Source: Spirosoma oryzae (GTDB lineage: Bacteria; Bacteroidota; Bacteroidia; Cytophagales; Spirosomataceae). Taken from it: a stretch of 64,000 bases of DNA. The DNA is taken from positions 310,001 to 374,000 of the forward strand of contig NZ_PVTE01000001.1 in NCBI RefSeq assembly GCF_003002825.1, read 5' to 3'. Of the stretch, positions 16,754 to 25,558 are shown in pieces. The translations under genes and the position numbers were made by a program. Below the pieces are notes generated by a model that saw nothing but the letters and a program-made list of their open reading frames with translations, was not told where the DNA came from and ran no database searches. Every line of letters starts with the position of its first letter. The stretch's first letter is position 1.

Positions 16754-17932
16754 CTACGGTTGCAGCACCAGCATCATGACGTCTCGTTTTTGTTTGACAA
16801 GGCCTAAACCCATCTGCGCCAGAGCGCGGGGCAGACTCTGGGGATCTTCGGGTTGAAACGAAAGGGTAATGTCCAGTTTTTCGTCATTGCCGGTTCCATC
16901 GACAACCAGTCCACGCATGCTGCCAAAGTCTTCCAGTGCCTGAGCAAAGTCAGCCATCGTTACCGCCTGCTGCGCGATCTCACCTTGCCGGGCCGAAAAA
17001 GTTTGCTTACCCGCTGCATTGCGGGGAATCTGCCTGAATTTGACCGGGTCTGTGATTTGCAACACACTCACCTCCCTGGCTTGTGGCTCCAGGCTGGCTT
17101 TCAGGTCAAAACGCCGGTTCAGTTCGGCCTTGAGCGTAGGTAACAACTGTTCCGGCTTATCGACGATTATATCCAGACAATACACCGGTGCATCGTCTCC
17201 CAGGCCGGTTTTGTCGATGCTGCGCTTGTAGGAATAGCCTTCGTATGCGATGCGATATAGTGCGGTGAGCGGTAAGTTCAGGCAGGTTAGTCGTCGGTGA
17301 GCGAAGATACTGTCCAGCATGTGGGGCGTTTTTACGCCGGGGGCACCCACCATCGGCCCCTGCATAACGAATCGGTGTCGAGTTGTATCGGCCACCCGAA
17401 AGTAAGTCTGCATGATTTCCGGCAGGCTCAGTGTGATGTCGGCTTTGGGCGTGATGGTTACGGGAAGGTTTCGCCACAGGCTGTCGATCAGGCCGTCCGT
17501 TACCCGCTCAGGGCTGGTCTGGGCCAGCAACGTACCGTCCGGACCAATCAGTACCGTGTGCGGAATGATCTTATGGGGAAACAGGTTCATCAGCGACCGG
17601 GCGGTGTCGATGGCAAACCACAGGCTGGACGGTCGGTTCGTTAGAAATTGACCAATGCGTTTGGGCGTCTCGTCGGTAACGGTAATCACCTGTAGCTGCC
17701 GGGCGTGGCGTTGTTGCAGCGCCTGTAGGTGTGGCATGGCGGCTACGCAGGGGCTACACCAGGTAGCCCAGAATTCCAGCAGTACCAGCTTGCCCCGCTG
17801 TGCAGACAGGGTCGTGGACGTTGTCGGTGCGTTGAGCAACTGAACGGAGAAGTCAGGGACAGGCTGTCCGGTGTGGGGTTGCGCAAGCCCGCAATGAGCA
17901 CTCAGGACAAGCAGTAGCAGTATCGTTTTCAT
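16754..17932 (-). CDS. TlpA-family thioredoxin with C-terminal DUF3738-like domain
   Basis: A 392-residue exported protein: signal peptide (MKTILLLLVLSAHCGLAQ), then a TlpA/ResA thioredoxin domain (20-160) with the redox pair in EFWATWCSPC (Cys59, Cys62) and the cis-Pro region KIIPHTVLIG. The C-terminal half (about 180-392) shows features of the TIGR03435/DUF3738 group (LTCLNLPLTALYRIAY, YCLDIIVDKPEQ, VTMADFAQALEDF). The protein should reduce or transfer disulfides in the periplasm. It is divergent from the histidine kinase at 18054, with a 120-bp shared promoter region, so the two-component system may control it. Confidence 0.87.
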   Translation of the reverse strand: MKTILLLLVLSAHCGLAQPHTGQPVPDFSVQLLNAPTTSTTLSAQRGKLVLLEFWATWCSPCVAAMPHLQALQQRHARQLQVITVTDETPKRIGQFLTNRPSSLWFAIDTARSLMNLFPHKIIPHTVLIGPDGTLLAQTSPERVTDGLIDSLWRNLPVTITPKADITLSLPEIMQTYFRVADTTRHRFVMQGPMVGAPGVKTPHMLDSIFAHRRLTCLNLPLTALYRIAYEGYSYKRSIDKTGLGDDAPVYCLDIIVDKPEQLLPTLKAELNRRFDLKASLEPQAREVSVLQITDPVKFRQIPRNAAGKQTFSARQGEIAQQAVTMADFAQALEDFGSMRGLVVDGTGNDEKLDITLSFQPEDPQSLPRALAQMGLGLVKQKRDVMMLVLQP

Positions 17933-18053
17933 GGCGTTTTTTTTGATGAGGACAAACCACGCTGAAAATGCCGTACCCGTCGATTAAGCACTGTTAAGCA
18001 AGGTTAATTAGTGTTAACGCCTGAGTTTTCAGCCGGTCGAAGCGCGTACATTT

Positions 18054-19526
18054 ATGGCTATGAAAAAGCCCGTCAACCTGATTCTGTGGCTGATGTCGTT
18101 GTGTGTTACCGGTGTTGTCGGTTTGCAGCTGTTCTGGAATTATCAGAATTACCAGCGTACCGTAGCCACCTTCCGCCACGACAGCAACGAAGCCCTGCGG
18201 ATCGCCGTCGATCAGGAGATGGCACAGCGCCGAAGGGTGATTATCGACCAGACGAAGCGTTGGCTGGCCGATACCAGTTTCATCCGCATTACCTGTAGCA
18301 TCAATAAGCGATACGGACGAACCGTATTTAATATTAACGACCGCTACCCGAAGGTGGCGGGTAGTGGAGGAATGTCGTTTAGTCTCGCTGACTTTACGCC
18401 CAAACTGACCCGCATGACACCGCAGGCCCGGCAACTGGTGATCGACCATATTGGCGACAACCTGTTACACAAAGATCTGAAGGAAGGCTCTGTGTATTAT
18501 TTCACGCAGCGGCTGGGCGACAGTATCGTCGTTGCCTTTCAAAAAAGCCGCCTGCGCCTGCCGGTACTCGACACGCTGTACCGGCAGGCATTGGCCAGTC
18601 GGGATATTCAATCGCCATTCAAACTGAACCCGGCTGATACGTCGGCTGCTGAATTTCTGACGCAGCCGGTCAATGCGTCGATGCGTCGGCCTTACAAGCG
18701 GGAACTGGTGTGGGCCAGCCTTGCCAGTCCCAGTCGGTACTTTTTCGCGCATATGAAATGGGTGCTGCTGTCGACGCTGCTGCTGATCGGGGTTTGCGTA
18801 CTCTGCTTCGGCTATACGGTGAAAACATTGCTGTCGCAGCACAAGCTCGCCGAATTGCGGAAAGACTTCATCAATAATATGACGCATGAGTTCAACACGC
18901 CGTTGGCATCCATCAAAATCACGACGGAAGCGCTCAAAACATTCGCCCATGATCCTGCCACGCAGCAGGAATACCTGACGATCATCGGCTATCAGACGGA
19001 CAAACTGACCGAACTGACGAGCCGGGTTCTACAGGCCAATCGCCAGTTGACGACCCCGGCCCAGCCGTGGCAACCCATTGATCTGCGGACGTTGGTAAAC
19101 AAAGCGATTGAGGAGATGGCCGTGCGACTTCAATATGAGCAGGCGGCTGTCCGGTATGAGCCGGGCCAGACGCCGATACTGGTCAAGGGGGAAGCGGGTA
19201 GTTTGCTGACAGTGTTTGTCAATCTGCTGGACAACGCGCTGAAATACGCGCCGGGCGGACTAAAACTCGACATTCAACTGGCCGTAAAAAACCGCTGGGC
19301 TGAAATCGTCTTTTCCGATAAGGGCATTGGCATACCGACCGAATACCGAACGCAGATTTTCGAGCCGTTCTTCCGGGTTCCGCAGGGCAACGTACACACG
19401 GTAAAAGGCTACGGGCTGGGGCTGAATCAGGTGTGGCAGATTCTGCAGCAACACCGGGGTTCCGTGCTGGTCGGGGCCAACGAACCGGTAGGTAGCCAGT
19501 TTATCGTTAGACTTCCCCTGCTCTGA
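18054..19526 (+). CDS. Sensor histidine kinase
   Basis: A 490-residue membrane kinase. TM1 is at about residues 8-28 and TM2 at about 235-256, enclosing a roughly 200-residue periplasmic sensor without a recognised domain. HisKA contains DFINNMTHEFNTPL with phospho-acceptor His278; the HATPase region has the N-box NLLDNALKYAPGG, the G1 box DKGIGIP and the G2 box GYGLGLNQV. It should autophosphorylate and pass phosphate to the regulator encoded 4 bp downstream. An ATG at 18060 (MKKPVN) is an equally good start. The signal sensed is unknown; the divergent neighbour is a periplasmic thioredoxin, hinting at redox or envelope stress. Confidence 0.92.
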   Translation: MAMKKPVNLILWLMSLCVTGVVGLQLFWNYQNYQRTVATFRHDSNEALRIAVDQEMAQRRRVIIDQTKRWLADTSFIRITCSINKRYGRTVFNINDRYPKVAGSGGMSFSLADFTPKLTRMTPQARQLVIDHIGDNLLHKDLKEGSVYYFTQRLGDSIVVAFQKSRLRLPVLDTLYRQALASRDIQSPFKLNPADTSAAEFLTQPVNASMRRPYKRELVWASLASPSRYFFAHMKWVLLSTLLLIGVCVLCFGYTVKTLLSQHKLAELRKDFINNMTHEFNTPLASIKITTEALKTFAHDPATQQEYLTIIGYQTDKLTELTSRVLQANRQLTTPAQPWQPIDLRTLVNKAIEEMAVRLQYEQAAVRYEPGQTPILVKGEAGSLLTVFVNLLDNALKYAPGGLKLDIQLAVKNRWAEIVFSDKGIGIPTEYRTQIFEPFFRVPQGNVHTVKGYGLGLNQVWQILQQHRGSVLVGANEPVGSQFIVRLPLL

Positions 19527-19530
19527 ATCT

Positions 19531-20211
19531 ATGCTGCATATTCTCCTGGTGGAAGACGAGCCGTTTCTGGCCAGGGTTGTCAAAGACAGCCTCGAACAGC
19601 GATCGTACACGGTAACGTATGCGGTAGACGGCCGAAAAGCCTACGACCTGTTTGTACAGGGTGATTTCGCCTTGTGTATCGTCGATGTGATGATGCCGCA
19701 GGTCGACGGCTTTACGCTGGTGCGCCAGATCCGGGCGGTTGATAAGCAGGTGCCCGTTCTGTTTCTGACTGCCCGTACGGATACCGCCGATGTTATGGAA
19801 GGCTACGGCAGCGGGGGAAATGATTATCTGAAGAAGCCCTTCAGCCTGGAGGAACTATTCCTGCGTGTGGCCGAGCTGCTCCGGCGCAGGAACGCAGGCG
19901 AGTCGTCGGCTGGTAACGCCTGTCCGATTGGTCGCTATCGGTTTTTACCGCAACAGCAGGTGCTTCAAATGGATGGGCAACCTGATACACGCCTGACTTA
20001 CCGGGAAACGCAGCTGTTGCAGTTGCTGTACGACCATCGCAACGACGTGCTGGCTCGTCGGCAGGCCCTGCTTCACCTGTGGGGCGACGACAATCCTTAT
20101 CATGCCCGGACAATGGACGTATTCATTACCAAGCTGCGCAAACAGCTCCGGAGCGATGCGTCGGTTCAGATTTTGAATCTACGGGGAATAGGGTACAAAC
20201 TGGTTTGCTAG
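19531..20211 (+). CDS. OmpR/PhoB-family response regulator
   Basis: A 226-residue regulator. The receiver domain (1-120) has the acidic pair in LLVEDEPFLARV, phospho-acceptor Asp52 in CIVDVMMPQVDGF, the Thr of FLTARTD and the Lys of KKPFSLEEL. The winged-helix DNA-binding domain (about 130-226) has LTYRETQLLQLLYDHRNDVL and ARTMDVFITKLRKQL with the ending ILNLRGIGYKLV. It starts 4 bp after the kinase stop, so it is its partner and is presumably co-translated. A terminator follows at 20258-20305. Confidence 0.94.
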   Translation: MLHILLVEDEPFLARVVKDSLEQRSYTVTYAVDGRKAYDLFVQGDFALCIVDVMMPQVDGFTLVRQIRAVDKQVPVLFLTARTDTADVMEGYGSGGNDYLKKPFSLEELFLRVAELLRRRNAGESSAGNACPIGRYRFLPQQQVLQMDGQPDTRLTYRETQLLQLLYDHRNDVLARRQALLHLWGDDNPYHARTMDVFITKLRKQLRSDASVQILNLRGIGYKLVC

Positions 20212-20257
20212 GAAAACAGGCGCGTTGCCAGTTGGCTACCGTACTTGCTAATGAAAC

Positions 20258-20305
20258 GAAAAGCCAGTAGCCGCATCCGGTATTCGGGGCAGCTACTGGC
20301 TTTTC
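20258..20305. terminator. Bidirectional terminator between response regulator and mnmA
   Basis: A 14-bp perfect stem: GAAAAGCCAGTAGC (20258-20271) and GCTACTGGCTTTTC (20292-20305), ending in T runs on both strands. The genes on either side are convergent. Confidence 0.82.
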
Positions 20306-20320
20306 AACTGGTAGCAGTTG

Positions 20321-21493
20321 TTAAACCGCTAGTAGTTGCTGTTCAGCGGCAAGGGCATCGGTTTGCCGGAAGCTTTTCATAATCCAGCCGCCCCCGACCA
20401 CGTCGTCGCCTTCGTAAAATACCGCTGCCTGGCCCGGTGCAATGGCCGATACGCCTTCGTTGAACAGGACCGTGATGCGATCGCCATCCTGCGTGATGGT
20501 CGCGGGTGTACCGGGATCTTTGTAGCGCACTTTCGTAACCGTTTCCAGTGGCCCGGTAATGGACGCGTACTTTTGCAGGTTCAGTTTGCTGACGTACATG
20601 CCATCGCGGAACAGGTCTTTGTCAAGGCCCAGCACGACTTCGTTGGTGTCTTTCCGAATCTCGGTGACGAACATCGGCTGACCAAAGGCCATGCCCAGTC
20701 CTTTCCGCTGCCCGATCGTGTAGAACGGATAGCCCAGGTGTTTACCCAGCACCCGGCCCGTACCTTCTTCGACGAAGTTGCCGCCCGCCACTTCCGCTTC
20801 CAGCCCCGGTACGCGCCGTTTCAGAAAGCCCCGGTAGTCGTTGTCGGGCACGAAGCAGATTTCGTACGATTCGGATTTGGTGACCAGCTCGATAAAGCCG
20901 CGCTCGGTCGCCATCTGCCGAATTTCTGATTTGCGCAGGTGGCCCAGCGGCAGCTTGGTACGGCTCAGGCTTTCCTGCGATACGCCCCAGAGCACGTAGG
21001 ATTGGTCTTTCAGCGTGTCGACGCCCCGCGAAATGACATACCGCCCGTCCGAACGACCTGGTGATCCGGATGCACCCACGTCCTGCCGGATGTGCGCGTA
21101 ATGGCCCGTGGCAATGGATTCACAGTCGAGCCGGTCGGCCCGGCGCAGCAGCGCGTCCCATTTGATGTGGGTGTTGCACAGCACACAGGGGTTTGGCGTG
21201 CGCCCTTCCAGGTATTCACCCGTAAAATGGTCGATGACGGAGTCGCCGAACTCTTCGCGGATGTCGAGAATGTAGTGGGGGAAGCCGAGACTCACGGCGA
21301 TGTTACGGGCGTCGTTGATCGAGTCGAGGCTACAGCAGCCCGTTTCTTTTTTCGTTCCGCCCGACGAGGTATAGTCCCATGTTTTCATGGTCATGCCAAT
21401 GACTTCGTAGCCTTCTTCGTGCAGCATAACCGCTGCCAGTGAAGAATCGATGCCGCCACTCATGGCGACCAAAATGCGTCCGTGTTTGCTCAT
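20321..21493 (-). CDS. mnmA: tRNA-specific 2-thiouridylase MnmA
   Basis: A 390-residue PP-loop enzyme that puts sulfur on C2 of wobble U34 in Lys/Glu/Gln tRNAs using ATP and persulfide sulfur. The PP-loop is AMSGGIDSSLAA (10-21), the nucleophile Cys103 is in GRTPNPCVLCN and the persulfide Cys213 in YEICFVPDNDYRGF; the tRNA-binding and beta-barrel part includes HLGYPFYTIGQRKGLG. An additional CysCys at 53/54 (ETGCCSLDSINDA) is often seen in Bacteroidetes MnmA. Single gene, ending at a strong terminator. Confidence 0.96.
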   Translation of the reverse strand: MSKHGRILVAMSGGIDSSLAAVMLHEEGYEVIGMTMKTWDYTSSGGTKKETGCCSLDSINDARNIAVSLGFPHYILDIREEFGDSVIDHFTGEYLEGRTPNPCVLCNTHIKWDALLRRADRLDCESIATGHYAHIRQDVGASGSPGRSDGRYVISRGVDTLKDQSYVLWGVSQESLSRTKLPLGHLRKSEIRQMATERGFIELVTKSESYEICFVPDNDYRGFLKRRVPGLEAEVAGGNFVEEGTGRVLGKHLGYPFYTIGQRKGLGMAFGQPMFVTEIRKDTNEVVLGLDKDLFRDGMYVSKLNLQKYASITGPLETVTKVRYKDPGTPATITQDGDRITVLFNEGVSAIAPGQAAVFYEGDDVVGGGWIMKSFRQTDALAAEQQLLAV

Positions 21494-21680
21494 TATGGAA
21501 TCCGCGAGGGGTCAAAGTCCTCCGATGGTAACCAGTCAGCACGGTTGCTGACTCCGTACCCAACACCGAAATCCGTCGATTTGGTTTCCGAACGACGAAC
21601 TGGCAAAATCTGCCAGCGCATGCATGGCTGAGTCGGGCAGGGTATGCTGGAGAGGGAACGTTGGCTGGCTCGGATGCAAC

Positions 21681-22131
21681 CCGGAAGCGCAGGGCTGTTA
21701 AGTTCTAGTTCATCTACCCCCCGCCCCCTAAAGGGGGAGAAAATCGTGTGCTAACTTCTCCCCCTTTAGGGCAGGGCTGTTAAGTTCTGGGTAGCCCCAC
21801 CCCCCAGCCCCCTAAAGGGGGAGAAGTTCATCCGCAAAATGCTCCCCCTTTAGGGGGCTGGGGGGTGGTTTAGCCGAAGGAAATTTGGCCAATACCAGCA
21901 TTAAATCAAGAACTTAACAGCCCTGCCCTTTAGGGGGCGGGGGGTATTGTTAGCCGAAGGAAATTTGGTTACTGTTAGTAGCAAATCAAGAACTTAACAG
22001 CCCTGCCCTAAAGGGGGGAGTAGTTTCTTCGCAGGACGCTCCCCCTTTAGGGGGCTGGGGGGTAGATGGTCCAAAGAGAATTTGGCTACCGTTAGTGTCA
22101 ACTCAAAAACTTAACATCCCTGCCCGGAAGC
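21681..22131. mobile_element. Composite of nested MITE-like palindromic elements with 8-bp target duplication
   Basis: The 435-bp unit 21689-22123 is bounded by inverted ends GCAGGGCTGTTAAGTTCT (21689-21706) and an imperfect complement ending at 22123, and flanked by identical octamers CCGGAAGC (21681-21688 and 22124-22131). Inside, a complete 156-bp copy (21771-21926) has the same 18-bp terminal repeats and is flanked by CCTTTAGG (21763-21770 and 21927-21934). That copy interrupts the central palindrome of a second copy (21689-21770 plus 21935-22006). The tail 22007-22123 is the right half of a third copy, whose left half is gone. Each full copy holds a central hairpin of CCCCCTAAAGGGGG words and an AAATTTGG segment. 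There is no coding capacity; a transposase in trans is inferred. Confidence 0.85.
21771..21926. mobile_element. Intact inner MITE-like element
   Basis: This is the best-preserved copy: 156 bp, ends GCAGGGCTGTTAAGTTCT and AGAACTTAACAGCCCTGC, an internal inverted repeat built on CCCCCAGCCCCCTAAAGG and its complement, and an asymmetric right part with GGAAATTTGGCC. It is flanked by direct 8-bp copies of CCTTTAGG, which occurs in the host element's own hairpin. Confidence 0.85.
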
Positions 22132-22231
22132 GGACTACTGTCGGGGAAGCCACGTCGTTTCGATGGCCTGCTGAAAGCGGGTACGTTTCGCGGTGCTGAC
22201 CACGACTTACCGTTGTCGCCGGCACCCGGTG

Positions 22232-22612
22232 CTAGCCAGTCGGTAGTGAAGCCAGACAAAGCAATGTCTTCGCCTGCTGATTGAGGTGACGTACATGATT
22301 GACATGAGTGGCCAACTGCTCATACCCCTCCCGTTTGGTGAGACGCTCAAACTGATTCGCGTCATTGAGCAGGGCTTCCAGTTCGTTGTGCATTGTCGCG
22401 ATCAATGTCTTGACCTGGCGGACAGAACACTGGCCGATCCATTGCGCTGTTTCCGGCGATGAAGTCAGGGAGTGATTATGAACAGCGAGACAGTCACTTA
22501 GCTGCGTGTGTAGCGAATGAAACTCCGCAATGGCTGTCAGCCAATACGCCAGCAGATCTTCCTGACCGGTACGTTGTTCTACTCGATGTGGATCGTTCTT
22601 TCGACAATGCAT
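22232..22612 (-). CDS. Hypothetical helical protein
   Basis: From the ATG at 22612 the protein has 126 residues (MHCRKNDPHRVEQRTGQED...), rich in His, Gln and Leu, with heptad-like helices (LLAYWLTAIAEFHSLHTQL, VKTLIATMHNELEALL, VNHVRHLNQQAKTLLCL). There is no signal peptide or membrane segment. The frame continues upstream to 22762, but that part is AT-rich and unlike coding sequence. Possibly a small regulatory or four-helix protein; family unknown. It lies next to the nested mobile repeat. Confidence 0.5.
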   Translation of the reverse strand: MHCRKNDPHRVEQRTGQEDLLAYWLTAIAEFHSLHTQLSDCLAVHNHSLTSSPETAQWIGQCSVRQVKTLIATMHNELEALLNDANQFERLTKREGYEQLATHVNHVRHLNQQAKTLLCLASLPTG

Positions 22613-23106
22613 AGCTACCGCGTTTATGACATTATTCCCGGCTCCTGACTGACTACTGTACCTAAAACTAGTACGATTTTTACTATATCTTACAATTATT
22701 TCACAGAAAAGTATAAATTGTAAACACTTGTTGTACAATCGTTTCGTTATAGAACCGTACAATACCAGCGCGGTTTATGAATAAACAGATAAGTAGCCTG
22801 TAGCTGGTTAATGTACACATAACGAGTACACAGACGACGCGTAATGTTACCTCGGTATCGTTGCAACCGGCGATGGGACAGGGACAGACAATAAATCAGC
22901 GGTTGATTAGTGGAGCGTAGTTACATTGAAAAAAGTTAACTCAGGTCCGGAAAACGGGCTGGTTGTTCAGGGAAGTGCCGGGTATATGAACAGAGTCGGC
23001 CACAGTCCGACAATGAGCTACGGCCGTTGACAATGAAAGTCAATTCGCGGCTTGCACGTACATTTGTGCGATAATCATAGCGTTCGACAGTCGTATATCA
23101 GGTAGT
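22613..23106. other. Divergent intergenic region, about 490 bp
   Basis: The left part (22620-22770) is strongly AT-rich and probably carries the promoter of the minus-strand hypothetical gene. The right part has an exact -7 element for the TrpF-like gene at 23059-23066. I see no RNA gene or repeat family here. Confidence 0.5.
23059..23066 (+). promoter_or_regulatory. -7 promoter element before the TrpF-like gene
   Basis: TACATTTG matches TAnnTTTG exactly and lies 40 bp upstream of the ATG at 23107. The nearest TTG (23027-23029) is about 29 bp upstream, wider than ideal, so the -33 box is uncertain. Confidence 0.55.
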
Positions 23107-23727
23107 ATGGCACTTAGTACCCTCGTTAAAATTTCCAACGTTACCAATCTCAGTGATGCTCGTTATTGCGCCGGTATGGGCGTCGATCTGCTGGGTTTCT
23201 GCATGGACGCCGACGCGCCGGACTACGTCGATCCGGACCGTTTTGCTGCTATTCGGGGGTGGGTCGCCGGCGTGCAGATCGTCGGTGAAACGCACTCGAC
23301 CGACCCCGTCGCCATTGAGCAGTTGGTTCAGGCCTACCAGCCCGACTACCTGCAGGTTGACGACGCGGCCATGCTGCCGTACCTGGCGTCGTTTGACAAG
23401 CCACTGATCCTGCGCGTTGATCTGACGACGACGAATTCCGCTCAACTCGAAGCCATCGTGCGTGACGGGTCAGCCACAGCTGAGTACATATTGCTGGAAC
23501 GTGACGAGGCCCAGCCGCTCACTGCCGAGCAACAGGCTACCGTTTACAAACTGGCGGGAAAGTATCCGATTCTGCTCGGTACGGGCATCACCGCCGACAA
23601 TGTGCATGAGCTGCTCGATGAACTGCCAGTTCGGGGAATCGCCCTGCGTGGTGGTGACGAAGAGAAACCCGGCGACAAAGAGTTCGGCGAACTGATGGAT
23701 ATCCTCGAAGCCATCGAAGAAGACTAA
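23107..23727 (+). CDS. TrpF-like (phosphoribosylanthranilate isomerase family) protein lacking catalytic Cys
   Basis: A 206-residue beta/alpha barrel resembling TrpF, which isomerises phosphoribosylanthranilate in tryptophan synthesis. The start LVKISNVTNLSDARYCAGMGVDLLGF aligns with the TrpF opening VKICGITN...GAD-x-GF, but the catalytic Cys is Ser10 and the following Gly is Asn. The strand holding the general-acid Asp (ILLDT in classical TrpF) reads ILLER, and the phosphate-binding SSGVE segment is replaced by LRGGDEEKPGDKEF. No other trp gene is nearby. It is therefore probably a divergent paralogue with another role; databases may still label it TrpF. Confidence 0.75.
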   Translation: MALSTLVKISNVTNLSDARYCAGMGVDLLGFCMDADAPDYVDPDRFAAIRGWVAGVQIVGETHSTDPVAIEQLVQAYQPDYLQVDDAAMLPYLASFDKPLILRVDLTTTNSAQLEAIVRDGSATAEYILLERDEAQPLTAEQQATVYKLAGKYPILLGTGITADNVHELLDELPVRGIALRGGDEEKPGDKEFGELMDILEAIEED

Positions 23728-23901
23728 TCCGCAAGCCACACAGACAGGAGACGGATGAGTTGGCAACTTTGTAGCTACTATGTATTACCTACTATCATTG
23801 AAAACATACTTCCATCAACAGCCCCGTCCATCCGTCCAATTCTGTTACCACCGGTCCCGATCGTCCCATAGCTTTACATCGTTAATCAACTACAAAACGC
23901 C

Positions 23902-24366
23902 ATGACACAACGATTAGAGCGCATTGCCGACGAAGCCGTAGTCGGTGGTGTAGCGGCCGGACTGGCCCACTATTTCGGCATAAACCGCACGGTTGTTCGC
24001 TTGCTCTTTCTGATTGGCATCCCGCTGCCGGGTTTTCCTTCCTTGCTGATCTACTGTATCTTGTGGATCGTGATGCCGAAGCAGGCGCACGGCCTGTCGG
24101 TTCACTCTTCTACGTTCTACGCAAACCCCATGTTCTCCATGAATCCATACAATCCCAACCAGCCGAATGCGCAAAACCGTAGCCTGATCGGTGGGGCTAT
24201 TCTGATCATCCTCGGCGTGCTTTTCCTAATCGACCGCTATTTCGACATCAGCTTCGGGGACCTGTTTCCGTTCATCCTGATTGCGCTGGGGTTGTGGTTC
24301 ATCTTCCGCGACCAGATTCGCCCCCCGTACGATAACACAGGTAATCCGCCTTCTTCGGGTCTGTAA
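23902..24366 (+). CDS. PspC-domain membrane protein
   Basis: A 154-residue protein: an N-terminal PspC domain (IADEAVVGGVAAGLAHYFGINRTVVRLLFLI) with a membrane hairpin at about 35-60 (IGIPLPGFPSLLIYCILWIVMP), a Pro/Asn/Gln-rich linker (MNPYNPNQPNAQN), and two further hydrophobic segments (GGAILIILGVLFLID and LFPFILIALGLWFIF) of the LiaI/LiaF kind. PspC proteins respond to or protect against envelope stress. The next gene (24423) encodes a LiaF-like protein with matching segments, and the two should form a unit. TAGCTTTA at 23869-23876 may be the -7 box. Confidence 0.85.
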   Translation: MTQRLERIADEAVVGGVAAGLAHYFGINRTVVRLLFLIGIPLPGFPSLLIYCILWIVMPKQAHGLSVHSSTFYANPMFSMNPYNPNQPNAQNRSLIGGAILIILGVLFLIDRYFDISFGDLFPFILIALGLWFIFRDQIRPPYDNTGNPPSSGL

Positions 24367-24375
24367 ATCAACTGT

Positions 24376-24406
24376 CCGCGTCGACTCCGTCCGGGAGTCG
24401 ACGCGG
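24376..24406 (+). other. Intercistronic hairpin between pspC and liaF-like genes
   Basis: A 13-bp perfect stem, CCGCGTCGACTCC (24376-24388) and its complement (24394-24406), with a 5-base loop. No T run follows, so it is more likely an RNA stability or attenuation element than a terminator. Confidence 0.6.
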
Positions 24407-24422
24407 CTAATCTCTACTCATT

Positions 24423-25478
24423 ATGCAACAACGACGAAAAGGCTTATTCTGGGGCTTGCTACTACTCACGCTGGGCGTTCTGTTTCTGGCGCGCCGGGCG
24501 GGTTGGCTCGACGTAAACTGGCACAGTCTGACCAACCTGTGGCCTGTACTGCTGATTCTGGCGGGTATCAACATCATCCTGGAACGGCGTGGCAATCCGG
24601 CTGCTTTCATCACGACGGTTATGCTCGCTGTTGCCGTTCCGATTACGCTCTTCGGCTTCTTCTCCCGCGATACTAATCGCTATCAGGTCGTCTGGGGGGA
24701 TAATTACAATCGTGATCATGACGATACAGATTCGGACGATGGCGAAGACGGCGACAATGGAGACGACAGCGACGAAGCAGACGACGATGATAACGAAAGC
24801 GACTATCGGGCCGAGCGCGAACGCCGGAACGACGGAGTCGAGCGCAGCAGTACATTCACCGAAGCCATGACGCCTGACACGCGTGAAGCCGTGCTAAAAA
24901 TGGCTGGCGGGGCCGGAGAGTTCAACATCGGCGGGACGTCGGATGAGCTGATCAAAGCCGATACGAAACAGACAGTGGGTTCCTATTCCATGTCGGTTGA
25001 ACGCGACCCATCGACCCGCATTCCAACAATCGAACTGAAACCGACCGACGGAAATCAGCACATTGAGTTGAAAGACGGTAACTTCAAAAATCGCGTCGAC
25101 GTGCAGCTGAATACGGCACCGATCTGGACGATGGATGTCGCGCTGGGAGCCGGGCAGGGTGAGCTGAATCTGAGTCAGTATGCTGTAAAGTCGCTCAAGG
25201 TTGCGGCTGGAGCTGCCAGCCTGGACGTAAAGCTGAGCGATAAAGTCGAGCAGTCGGACGTGAAGTTAGACGTGGGGGCCGCTTCGGTAACGGTGCGGGT
25301 TCCTAAAAACGTGGGTTGCCGCGTCAAAAAAGACGGTGCCCTGACCTCCGAAAACCTTGTCGGATTCACGGAAACCGGTGGTGGCGAATTTCTGAGCCCC
25401 GGCTACGATGCCTCGGCGAAGAAAATCACGATCCGTTTCGACGGCGGCCTATCGAGCCTGAAAGTCGTTCGATACTAG
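24423..25478 (+). CDS. LiaF-like / toast_rack membrane-anchored protein
   Basis: A 351-residue protein. Two N-terminal hydrophobic hairpins (GLLLLTLGVLFLARR and LWPVLLILAGINIILE, then AAFITTVMLAVAVPITLFGFF) are followed by a very acidic low-complexity linker at about 100-135 (runs of D/E/N, e.g. DDTDSDDGEDGDNGDDSD). The C-terminal half is a beta-rich toast_rack/LiaF domain with repeats of G-A-G/A-x-L/V (VALGAGQGELNLSQY, VAAGAASLDVKLSD, LDVGAASVTVRVP). LiaF-type proteins tune cell-envelope stress signalling. It is partnered with the PspC protein upstream. Confidence 0.85.
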   Translation: MQQRRKGLFWGLLLLTLGVLFLARRAGWLDVNWHSLTNLWPVLLILAGINIILERRGNPAAFITTVMLAVAVPITLFGFFSRDTNRYQVVWGDNYNRDHDDTDSDDGEDGDNGDDSDEADDDDNESDYRAERERRNDGVERSSTFTEAMTPDTREAVLKMAGGAGEFNIGGTSDELIKADTKQTVGSYSMSVERDPSTRIPTIELKPTDGNQHIELKDGNFKNRVDVQLNTAPIWTMDVALGAGQGELNLSQYAVKSLKVAAGAASLDVKLSDKVEQSDVKLDVGAASVTVRVPKNVGCRVKKDGALTSENLVGFTETGGGEFLSPGYDASAKKITIRFDGGLSSLKVVRY

Positions 25479-25484
25479 GGGGGG

Positions 25485-25523
25485 ATACCGTGTACGGTAT
25501 TCGGTTTACAGGTTTCGGTTGTC
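25485..25523 (+). repeat. Single-arm acggtattcggttt-word repeat (family B, copy 2)
   Basis: The segment contains the palindrome ATACCGtgtACGGTAT (25485-25500) followed by tcggtttacaggtttcggtt, the family B words, without an obvious complementary arm nearby. Confidence 0.65.
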
Positions 25524-25558
25524 TCAGACGGCAGGACGCTGTCTGGATCAGCAACAAA

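Noticed and set aside
18047..18054. TACATTTA just before the histidine kinase as a promoter
   Set aside because: It ends at the start codon, which would require a leaderless start; match is also imperfect.
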